DNA from: Stichopus chloronotus
Taxonomy: Eukaryota; Echinodermata; Holothuroidea; Aspidochirotida; Stichopodidae
Assembly (NCBI GenBank): GCA_021234535.1
Contig: CM037843.1
Coordinates: 7,350,320-7,414,319 of the forward strand
Length of the DNA: 64,000 nucleotides
Direction of reading: 5' to 3'
In this document: positions 1 through 11,800 of the stretch, in pieces
Position numbering within the stretch: position 1 is the stretch's first letter
Layout: every line of letters begins with the position of its first letter
Notes under the pieces: generated by a model
Database searches by the model: none
Told to the model about the DNA's origin: nothing
The model's input: only the letters and a program-made list of their open reading frames with translations
Made by a program: the position numbers and the translations under genes

Positions 1-275
1 GGTAAACCGTCATACCAAATATGATATTTGCAAGCTTCCCTTCTTGAGATACAGTGTTTATAAGGTTTCATATTTTGACCCCTGTTGACCTCAAATAACC
101 TTTGACATCCACCAATAACAGTAGGGTTCTTGCACTCTAAGAGATACACCTACATACCACATATGAGATTTGTCCAAGCTTCCCTACTTGAGACAACATG
201 TTTATAAGGTAGGCATCACAAACACACACTGCCGCACAACTACAAAGGTTACGACTTTACTGAAATTAAAAGGAA
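1..275 (+). repeat. Composite nuclear-receptor-site repeat, right-end fragment
   Basis: Nearly two units with the TTGACCCCTGTTGACCTC and TGACCTTTGACC-like segment, the GAGATTTGTCCAAGCTTCCC segment and the terminal ACAAAGGTTACGA. Left part cut by the window edge. Confidence 0.75.
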
Positions 276-2197
276 ATCATGGCCAGATTGCAACTTATTT
301 TGGAGGTCTACATTTTTTAAACATGATGACACTTCAAATACAGAGTGATTAAACGAAACTTACAATGGCTGGAAAGTGTATAAAACTTTAACTTCATGCT
401 AGGAGTGGCATAAATGGAAATTACATTCAACAATAAGACCATCTCACCCCCTTCCCCCCCACACAAAAGTCTATCAGAGCGACAACAGCCAAAAAACCAT
501 GACGAAAATGACGCTAGCTTGTACCTCAGTCTATCACATTTTTATGACTTCAATGAATGAAAATATTGCACATTACATCTAAGTTTACCTGGTATTTGAA
601 AAAGTTCTCACAGGAGATGGCGACACCAACAGCCCTTAGACCCCTTCCAGGTCTGCGATCATCCATCTCATGCTATGACCCCTATGAAATTACCACTGCA
701 TGCATGCCAACATGTTTTTTCAAAGTGGTTACATAATCATAGACTTTATCCCAAGACTAAAAAACGGTAATTGCCACAAGGTAAAAAGTACTGTATTATT
801 GTTAGAATTAGCTTATCTGGAAAGGATTCCTTAGGAAAAAATGTTAACTTCCAAAGATGCAACTTTAAAGATCTTCCCAAATGCTTTTTTTTTGTCATTT
901 ACAAATATGGTATTAAAAATATAATATATTGAGAGAATCTTCATTACCAAAAGTGTAGATTTGAACACTTGTAAAACAGAGAGGAAAATTAATTTTATTT
1001 TATAGTATTACAATATCAATATTATCAATATACTATCTTAATTTTATTTTACACTCTACCTGGCACTCTTGCTGCTCCACAAAGGTAGTGTCATGTACAT
1101 TCAAGGCAACTGTAGCAAGTGCAAAACCATGGGTATGAGCATGCTGCATAAATGAATTGGTCTGAATTTGAGTCCAGACCATCTGGGTGATAGCCGGTCA
1201 TGCTTTAATCGATGAGTGGCACAATCTTCCTTATTCATCAGTTCAGCATGTCATCACTTTGTTGTTCATGAACACTCCTGATTGCTCTTAGTCGTACAAT
1301 AAGCAACATTTTTTTGTCCCTTGTTATTATAATGAGGTGGTTTGCATAGTGACATGTATTTGGCAAGAAATGGGACATTTGGCTATTCAACAATATCAAA
1401 GGAGTTTGAGAAATGAAATTACATGACAGTGTAAGGAGTGTAATGTTACAACATGGGGTCTCCATAAAATATGATGACTCAAGTTAAAATGGAACTGACT
1501 CAAGGACTTGAATTCCAGCAAACATTTGACTTGTCTTGCCAAAACAGATGACTTGACTTGGGCATTACAGGAAATGACTTACTGCACCACTCACACTTGA
1601 CCTCACTTCATTTGTGATTCGACCCAATGTGACTCATTACAACACAAATTATAAGGCGGTGGAAAAGGAATTTCACCAGTGAAAAAGGAGTGAAATTTCA
1701 TAAAATTATAAAAAAAAAAAAAAAGCACGATGAGTGAGACGGTTTACTCCCATGTCAATTCAATTGCCAAAATTGCCATTTTCAATGCCAATACAAAAAT
1801 GGAGAAGAATCTGTCTCAAATTCTCAAGGGAAAGAGCTTGAGCACATCTTAAATGGTTGTTGCTCAATAAATTAAACATATGAAAGTTAACATACAACAC
1901 GCAATGTTACAGCTCCTGGTTGCCCACAATTAAATAGCTCAAGAATCCCCTTTTCTATAGCAGTTGGAACATTGATTGATTGATCTCAAAATTTTTAAAA
2001 GTTCCTAAATCACTCTCAAATAACCTTTCAATTTCCTAAGGCAGATTCAAGCCAAGAACTTACCAGAACAATACCAAGTACGGAATGATGCTTAGGCAAG
2101 ATATGCATAATTTTTCTGTGCAGCACTTTCATCAAATTCGGTATCCTGAGATAAGCTGAATTATACAGAATCCGTCAGTCAGGCTTGCAAAAATGTT
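276..2197. other. 3' flank of the ZU5-UPA-Death gene, no gene seen
   Basis: AT-rich. A patch at 1480-1640 is rich in GACTTGACTC-like words; A-runs near 1710. Minus-strand AATAAA hexamers at about 995 and 1045 could be distal poly(A) signals. Confidence 0.5.
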
Positions 2198-2857
2198 TCA
2201 TTTATTGCACTGAGAAAATGCTAACCTCTCATCTGGATAGTCAGAGGTAGGACTGAAAATTCCAGAATCCTCCGAATCTCCTTGCTCTGATGACTTTGTT
2301 GACATGAGGGAATTGCTTCTGGTTGGAGTAGAATAGTTAAGAGGATTTTTGTCCTCGTCAAGGAATGAGCAGTGTTCGGACTCACTGATATTGCAGCTGC
2401 TTATACTTTCTGATGTGGTATCCATGGGTTCAGTTCCTTGACAACCCTCTGTTGGTCTTTTCGTTATAGGAGCAGCAGCATTTTCAGTTACATAGTTTTG
2501 GATGATGTGAACAGCATCCAATCTTTCTAGTTTCCTTAGAATTGATTCCAACTGCTCAATGCTCATTAACTTTCCAGATTTACAAGCATCACTTAACATG
2601 CTATAGGTAGGGTACTGCTTGCTGCGATATTCAATGTTGTCAATTTGCCTTACAGAGTACCCTAACCTAGCTGCAAGAGATTTCCAGTTATGACTTGGTG
2701 TATCACAATCTAAACAGTCAGAGAGTTCCTTCAGCAGGTCATATGGCATTTCAAGACTGGTACTTTGAGAAGGACTCGGACTTTCAAAACTCTGGCCATC
2801 AATCTCACTGCGAATGATGTCTTCCCCTCCAACTTGTGACCGAAGAAATTCACTCAC
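2198..2857 (-). CDS. Exon 5: Death domain and C-terminal tail
   Basis: Acceptor TTTCAATACTGCAG before 2857; TGA stop at 2200-2198. Residues 336-554. The Death domain spans about 371-457, with helices around LLKELSDCLD, HNWKSLAARLGYSVRQIDNI and LESILRKLERLDAVHIIQNY. A tail of about 100 residues rich in Ser, Thr, Asp and Glu follows, with DSGIFS at 532-537. The hexamer AATAAA on the minus strand (2206-2201) forms the last two codons, directly before the stop; a functional poly(A) site must lie further 3' or use this hexamer. Confidence 0.9.
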   Translation of the reverse strand: MSEFLRSQVGGEDIIRSEIDGQSFESPSPSQSTSLEMPYDLLKELSDCLDCDTPSHNWKSLAARLGYSVRQIDNIEYRSKQYPTYSMLSDACKSGKLMSIEQLESILRKLERLDAVHIIQNYVTENAAAPITKRPTEGCQGTEPMDTTSESISSCNISESEHCSFLDEDKNPLNYSTPTRSNSLMSTKSSEQGDSEDSGIFSPTSDYPDERLAFSQCNK

Positions 2858-5800
2858 CTGCAGTATTGAAAGAGAAACGTTGCAAGTTTGACTCATCTTA
2901 TCTGATAAAGCTACAGTATCTTTTATCTCTTCCTTACACACAGAATACTAGGGGGAAGATTTTGTTCAATGGAAATTTTGTACCCCATTGAAGTCTTTCA
3001 ATCACCACAAAATGACCCTTAAAAATTGCAGTCCACTTTACACCACCTATATTATTCAAGTAAAAGCTACAGTACTGCAGTGCAGGCGGGTCAGAGGGAC
3101 TCATCAGTGTCACAAGTTAAGGGACTTTTCGATTCAGGATGGTAGAGCAACAGGATGAAGGATGAAAAAGCATGCAAACACTGCGTTGTGTCCTGATATT
3201 TAACGTGTTATGTTTTTCAAGACAACAGTGCCTTAAAATGACACCATAACGATGACATCATGCAATCCACTCTGAAAATCAACAGAATGGAGAGATGCTG
3301 GCTTCTGTTTCCTTGCAGGGCAAATTTTCTCTGCATGTTCTGTTCACTTTGTCTACTGTACTGTAACTGAAAAGCACCTACAGTAATCTCCTCCTGGACT
3401 GCTGGCACTTTCAATTAACTTAAAACGTGCAACAATATAAGTCCCTCAAAGATACAGTCCTTACAGGTTGTAAATCACCTACCATCTATGGAGAAATTCC
3501 CCCTCAACCCCCAAAAGGAGTCCTCAAGTGGGCTCCTGGATTCCACACTACCTTGGTTCCTTGCACTTGTGGGCTCACTTTGTTTGCCACTGACAATTAA
3601 CACACTATCTTTTCCCAAACAACCACCATTTGTTTGTGTCAGTCTAGCTGCAACCCTACATACAGTATAAAATGTGCCCATTACAGTACAGTTCATTAAA
3701 CTACAGTACTGTTTATGGTTGTAATGCAGTCTTTTCACATTGCTAACATACATTTCTGTACATCAGAATGGCAGAGGCTAAAGGAGGATAAGTTGTAGTT
3801 GTGACGTACATTTTACATGACTTTTGTCTTTTCTTTGTCCAAATCAGGTATTTTGGCTCCTTAACAGATTTGTGGTAAAAATGAACTGTCAATGAAAAAC
3901 ACTGTCGAAAAAAATCGAAAAACACTGTGGCTTAGAAGAGTGAAAGAAAAAAACTTTTTGTTATTGTCTATTACTGTGTGTTGAGGTCCCACAAACAAGA
4001 GCACCAATGATGCAGTAGCTCAACTATACAATGTGTGGTATGCACAGTATTAGATAATGTAGGATGTAGGGACAAAGAAACCTAACACATTTTCTGCATG
4101 TTGATTAGACAGAATTCCATACCTGTATCATCAAACTTCAAAGTCAAAGAGTAAGATCAGCAAACCAGAAAGCCAAAAGGCTTTACATTTCTGTGATTTC
4201 TTGTCATACAGATAAATTGTAAGTCTTATGTATCACCATCATGGCATGTGTATACAAATGGTAATACTTGAGTTATCATGTTAATATTTTTGCTCTTGCT
4301 GCTTTTGCTATTGCTGGTGGGAATGACAAGCCTTTGACTTCCACTGAAAACAATATGGGTTTCTGTAATGACTGTGGTTCATTCACTTATTGATATCAGG
4401 TTTCATTAAAGCTCCTCCTCTTGTGATACACAGTAATTTGAAGTGTTTGACTTTAAGAAATTTATATATTTTTTTTTCAAAAAGTAATTTTATGAAATCT
4501 GGCTGTCCTCAAGAAAATGGTAGTTCTGCACTGAAAACAACATGCAATTAAGTCATGACAATCTAGCCAAGACTTCCGAAACAGCCGATGGTGCTTATTT
4601 CGATCTAAATTTACACATACTTTGAATAAAAAAATCATTTGAAAATCATAGAGACACAGACTGTTCTTCTACAGTAAAATGTTTGGAACACTTGTTGGTT
4701 AGGCTCTAGCATAGGCATACATTTCTTGCTAGGCAACAACAAAAGTTCCACGCCACGGCGGACAAAAATGCCTCGTAGGAGGAACTTTCTGATTAAAGTT
4801 TGTACATGTCATGTATAGGCCTATATTGCAAATTGTGAGTGAAGGGTCTTTTGCACATATCATGTTTATGTTTTTGACATTCATGACTGACTGTTTTTCT
4901 TTTGATATTTCTGATGATTCATCTTGCTTTGCTGAACAGTTGGGCCTAACGTAGTATCAAGGCTTCAGCACAGAGTGAAAATTTTGACCATTTTGGACCA
5001 TTTGACATCTGGTGATCTTGTATTCAACATGTAGTTGACAGCACTACAATTTGTGAGATCCAATCATGTTTTTCAGAGCTGGAATCTCTGACTTTACAGA
5101 GTCTAAATTCTAAAACTTTGCATAAATTTGTCACAATTTCACTAGACCCTATGTAAGAGTATTTCCATGTTATTTTAATTTTTAAATTGATTTCTATCAT
5201 CGAGATAATTTTGAGAGCATTGGGACACTAACATTTCTGCCAGTCACAATTAAAATTCGATTAAGGAACGGGGAAATTGATGTATCAGATATGTGCCCTC
5301 AAGTTTATAGTTCGAGCTGATGTTTTCGGCAATTACCTATTATACGGATCTACACCTGTGTATAGGGGTGTATATGCGTGTAAAAACTTCATGCACTCAA
5401 TCCCGTTTTTGGCGTGAATCGGAGGATACATGCAAGACTTATATCAATAAACTGGGGATATCATCTGCAAAGTAGGGATATCACCGTTTACGTGAGGAAA
5501 AGTCCATGTCCCAATAGGTGCGGTAAACGGGTATGTGTGTGTGTGTATATACATGACGCCTTACCTTGTAAACACGGTATCTCAAGAAGGGAGGCTTGGT
5601 TAGATCTCATATTTGGTACGTAGGTGTATCACACTGAGCAGAAGAACCCTCTTGTGAAAACATTGTAAAAATGATATCTCAAGAAGGGACACTTGGAGAG
5701 ATCTCATATTAAGTATGTAGGTGTAGCACTTTGAGTAGAGCAACTCCATTGTTTTTGGTGGAGGTCACAGGCCATTTGGGGTCAACATGGGTCAAAGTGT

Positions 5801-8800
5801 GAAAGCCTTGTTAACACAATATCTCAAGAAGAGAAGGTTGGACAGATCTCATATCCGGTACTGTATGTAGGTATACCACAAGGAGTAGAAGGACCCTATT
5901 GTTTTTTGTGGAAGTCAAAGGTCATTAAGGGTCAACAGGGGTCAAACTGTGAAAACCTTGGAAACACAATATCTCAAGAAGGGAAGCTTGGACAGATCTC
6001 ATATTTAGCATACAGGTGTATTACATTAAGTAGAAGATCTCATTGTGTTTGGTGGAGGTCAAATGTCATTTGGGGTCAATAGGTGTCAAATTGTGAAAAC
6101 CTTGCAAAATTGATATCTCAAGAAGGGAAACTTGAACAGGTCTCGTATTTGCTATGTGCTATGTAAAGCAGTGTTCCTTATGAAATTCCAGTTACTAAAT
6201 TGACAGCTAATGAGAACCCTGCAATTACCAACACAGTTCGGCCAATAAAATGAACTATTTTCATGTTAGTGAGCACCTGACATTAGCCACACCTTGATAA
6301 CTATGCATGGTAGAATCAAAGAACTTCCCTGGTAGCTAAGCCAGACTGAAATAGCAGCACAGCTATAACAATTATATTATAATTGTATTATACTAATTGT
6401 AAAATTGCTTAATTAATATATTATAATTGCTATATTATAGCAAAAACAGTTTCAATTACATTGTAACGAGCGAGTAATGGAAAAATAACCCTGGCAAAAA
6501 TGACACATATTTTAAGTTTCACTTAACAGTGTTTACAAGAAGCCATATCAAAGCTCAATGGCAACCCACCTGAAATTTTAACACAGTAAATTAATAGGAC
6601 AGCGAACTTGTTGCAGCCTCGTAACACAACCTATAGGCAAAGTACTCTGGCCAAAGATTGATGTAAAAGTCAGTTGCTTGGAAGAAAGGTCATGACTACT
6701 GACAAGTCTACATTCCATCACACCTGTGATCTACAAAATGTTGAAAAATGAATAATCAGTACAATTAGTAATCATAATATTAGGGAGTTGCAATTGCAGG
6801 CTTACCATTTTCTGAAAGGGGAATTTTAATTCCGGATTGTCACCTTGCTGGGCTGTCAGTGTACCTTGCAGCGTTCCAGGGCCAACATTGTTTTCATTCT
6901 TGCTCAACTTTATGGTAGCTGCTCCTCTGTTTCCATACCACAATTCTTCATACCCAACTATTTCCTGAATTGAAGGAAGGTGTTCAAAAGGGCATAAACT
7001 GTAACTAGTGCCAAAACCTAGTACCAAAAAGGAAAAACAAACTGACAAGCCAATTAAATCTCTTTCAGCAGTTACTACAATCCATATTGCAGTGCTGAAA
7101 TTTAGAGGTAAAACTCCTGTCAGACAAACAAATCCAGTCCTTCTGGTCGACCGATGGACAAGTACCTTTCTGAAGCTGTACTGTTAGTTTCCCCTTTAAA
7201 AAGTGGTAATAGATTTTGGTACTGAACTTCAAGTTAAAAATAGAATAAAAATGATGTATCTGGTACTGCATGCTCCCTAACAGGCCATTTTTACAACAGA
7301 AAGACAGACTGGGTCTTTAAGGGAAATAGGGATTTTTTTTTAGAGAAAACATCCGTATTTTTGAAACCAATGTTTGTGGACGTAGAATGAAAGACTATTC
7401 AAAATAAGGAAGGACAGTAGCCTTCTTTTCAAGAAATAAGCTTCTCACAGATAGAAATTCAGTTACTTATTGCTCAAACCTAATTTGTTCACCCAAACTT
7501 TTCAAAATTCAAATGATGCATCTTCCACTACTCATCACATGCATAATGTTTTGAGGAGTTGAAGCTTTGGTAGATGTTTATTGATGAGACTGAATGGTTT
7601 AACAATGATACCGCTATTTTGTTTTGTATGTCACATTGGTGTATTCTAAACGCCCTATTTCTCCTTTGCTAATTTCATGGTTGGAGTCCATTGTACTGTT
7701 GTGTAAACTTTTGTTAAATTACATCAAAAGTTGGTGTTTCTTACTTTTTGGCTTGTCTTTTTGCTTTCGGTTTGGACATTTAAAATATATTTTGGACAAC
7801 CAAGCATGGGAAATTGGTTATCCCAAGGACAACTTGGGATAACCATTACAACAACAACTTAACAATTCAACCAATGGATAACTTGGATTAATTGCTGATA
7901 CCTGGGAAATGGCACCATTATCACTTTCAAATGACAGGCAATAGCATGACTTCAACCAGAATGCAGAAATACATTGCGGTTTCGATGATCCCATTAAGAG
8001 AATTTTTTGCGCAATCTGATATAATAGCATTAGTGTGTGTCACGTTGAGCTACATTTGCTTTATATGAAATATGAGATCTGCACAAAGCTTCCTTTCTTG
8101 AGATCGTATCTACATGTTCACAATTTGACGCTTGCTGACATGGAATGACCTTCTACCTCCATTAAAGACTAAGGTTCTTGTGCTAAATGAGATACAACTA
8201 CACACTGAATATGACATCTGTCCAAGCTTCCCTTCTTGAGATAATATGTTTATAAGAATTCCACACTGTGACCCTGTTGACCGCAAATGACCTCTGACCT
8301 TCACTACAGAAAATGAAAAAGTTTATAAATTCAATGAGATAAACCTACAATCTAATTTGGAGACCTGTTCAAGGTTTCCTTCTTGAAATATTGTTCTTAT
8401 AATATTTTCACAATCTGACCCCTGTTGACCCCAAATGACCTTTGACCTCCACCAAAAACAATAGGGTTCTTCTTCTCAATATGGTACACCTACATACCAA
8501 ATATGGGATCTGTCCAAGCTTCCCTTCTTCAGATATCGTGTTTACAAGGTTTTCACAGTTTGACCCCTGTTGACCCCAAATGACCTTTGACCTCCACCAA
8601 AAAACAATAGGGTTCTTCTACTTAATGTGGTACACCTACATATTAAACATGAGATCTGTACAAGTTTCGCTTCTTGAGATATCGTTTCTACAAGGTTTTC
8701 ACAATTTGACCCCTGTTGATCCCAAATGACCTTTGACCTCCACCAAAAACAATAGGGTTCTTCTACTCAATGTGGTACACCTACATACTGAATATGAGAT

Positions 8801-11800
8801 ATGTCCAAGCTTCCCTTCTTCAGATATCGTGTTTACAAGGTTTTCACAATTTGACCCCTGTTGACCCCAAATGACCTTTGACCTCCACCAAAAACAATAG
8901 GGTTCTTCTACTCAATGTGGTACACCTACATACTGAATATGAGATATGTCCAAGGTTCCCTTCTTCAGATATCATGTTTACAAGGTTTTCACAATTTGAC
9001 CCCTGTTGACCCCAAATGACCTTTGACCTCCACCAAAAACAATAGGGTTCTTCTACTTAATATGGTACACCTACATACCAAATGTGATATCTGTCCAAGC
9101 TTTCCTCCTTGAGATATCGTGTTTGCAAGTAGGGCGTCACGGACATACATATACACCCACACACATACATGCACACACCCTTACATACACACACACATAC
9201 ATACACACACACATATGCATGATTACAAAGGTTACGATTATCATCGAAACCAAAAAGTTTCTTGAAAATATCTGTTCAATTTGATTGCAAAACAACATGA
9301 AATCACCAGAAAGCTTTGTTATTTAGGTGATATAACCACAGTTAACGCATAGCTCCCAAGTTCAGTGATGCAAAATGCAGGTTCAACTCTGACCTACCTG
9401 TGACAGTATGTGTACAAGGAGAGGGGGTTAACAATTTTTAAAAACTAGAAATGTCTACAAGCAAAATAGAAATGCTCTTCAGGCCAGTCAGTCAGAGTGA
9501 CTAACATGGATTTTTGTGTCATAAAAGCAAAGAACATGCATGAATTGCAGCTCAGGTAATTGAACGGAATCCTAAAAACAATGAGTCATTAAACTGTGTC
9601 ATTATCATTATGATAGTTGGTAATTCGATGAATTTGTGTTTTAAGTTGGGAAAAACAATCCTTTGTTAATGTGGACCTCTACACAGATTTGAAAAGCAGG
9701 TGTTTCACAGCGCTGGGCAGGATGGTGGGGTTACTGTAGGTGTTCAAATGTAGGTCACACCTGGGAAATGAGGGTGATTTGGGAATTGTAAAATTGCATT
9801 ATGTTCGATACATCTGTACTATTACGACTTTGACATTGCACAGGCGTACCAAATATAGGGCAGTATGCATCCATGCTGACAAAATTTGCTAGTATCGCTT
9901 TTAAGGGGTTTTTTTTCCAAATCTGTATGCAGGCTTCAACAAATATATTGACCTCATATTCCCCACGATAACCTCTACAGTAGGGGTACAAAATCCTTGA
10001 GTAAAAACAAGGATGTGGCTGACACTTTCAAAACTTTTATATATACAGTACTTTCTGTGTCAGAGAAGCGATACTGAAGCCAAGAAACGGAGCAACATCA
10101 GAAAGTAGAACTGCAATCAATATATATACAGTATATATACTGCAGAGATTAATAGATTAGACAGTTGGGTCAAGTACATGTATGGCTTCCTACTGAGTTG
10201 AATAACACTGAAGTCATCACCTTAACATTGAGAGTTTATAAAGACAAAATAACCTGTACCAGCAGACTCTGCCTGAACAATTTCTAAAACATGATTAGTA
10301 AAATCTGGACCAGAAAAAATATTTGGTATCATCGATTAACTCATAGTATGCAATTATTAGTGTACTGCAATAACGAGCACAAAACTTTTCTTAGTAACTT
10401 AATAATTTCATCAAGGTCTTCAAAGTCAAACAAACAACCACTTTACCTTTCCACCATCAACCGAATAGTGTGCACTCCTATTCTCGTACCCAACAGCAAT
10501 GCTGATTCCTGAACGTTTTAGCACATAGTGCATGTAGCTCCCACTTGGTACTTTGCCATCTGAAACTTGCTGATGGAATATTTGCTGTAAAAAAGAAGTC
10601 CAAGGTCTATGCAACTGCTTGAAGCTCTTCAAATCATGCAAACTAATGCCTATAATGTGAACAACCTGCTACAGCACAAGGCCTAATTGTCTACAGTGCA
10701 TGTACGGATTCAAATGAATGTCAGAATAAATGATGTAAGCATTACAGGTAATTTAAATTAATTTAAATTTCATTTAGAAATGAAAGAATAAATTATCTGT
10801 ACAGACTAGTAAAGAGTCATTCTTGGGAGATACTGTAAGTACTGTACTCAGGTTTGATGAAACCTTTAAATCATCTGGCTCTCGGTAAACGCTTCTGAAA
10901 CACTCAGGGTACTCTGCTAAAGTGTAAAGCCCTCTGGCAGGAATCTTTTATATAGTCATCACAGTGATCTCATGTATTTCTTTCGGTAGACAATGAGTGT
11001 TGTCTTAATATTGTTTCAAAGTTGCAAACATCAAACTCCAGACTGTTAACTTCACTTTTTAGTAGAGCAGAGATAAACTCTAGCCAACTGTAGGGCAAGG
11101 AAGAATTTCATACAGAAGGTTGTGAATTACATTTCAGGGATGCTAATTAAATGCATCAATGCCATGCTGCTTGTTATGGGGGGGGGGGGGGGCCCAAACT
11201 TCAATTGGTGCTAACTTTTTTGGAAGTTGGCAAAAATCTAAACCTGAACGTCTAGACATGAACTTTGGGGCTTAGAGTCCAAAATATGGTCAGAATGATA
11301 CATATGTGAAGAAAATGAAGCTGAAAATGGTAATTTTTCAGTTGTATTTTTGCTGGGCCATTTTGGTCAGATTACTACCAAAAATGTGGGTATGCTGGAG
11401 AGGTTAAAGTTTCCTGGTGTTATGGCCACATGCAGGTTGGTTTGAATCTTGAATATGAAAGCCATATGTTCTCTACTTTGGTAGATATTGGGGGAAAAAA
11501 ATGTCATTTCCCTTCATTTTCAGAAAGAGTGACCCTGACATTGGGCCCAAAATTGTGAAGCCATCAGACGACTTGAAACTTTGCTACAGTATGTTTCAGA
11601 ACTGTGTATGAGGTATCCACATTGACAAATTCACTTCTAAATCTAGAACTCTTTCACTTTTGAGATTTCTGCACTGTGTTATACATATGTGCAGCAGTGC
11701 ACATACATACGAGACTGTACAGAAATCCAAAAAGGACGAAACAGCCAGGATTCGTTGGAGCTGTCTAAAACCTCCAACAGGGGGTGACTAGTATGCTTCA

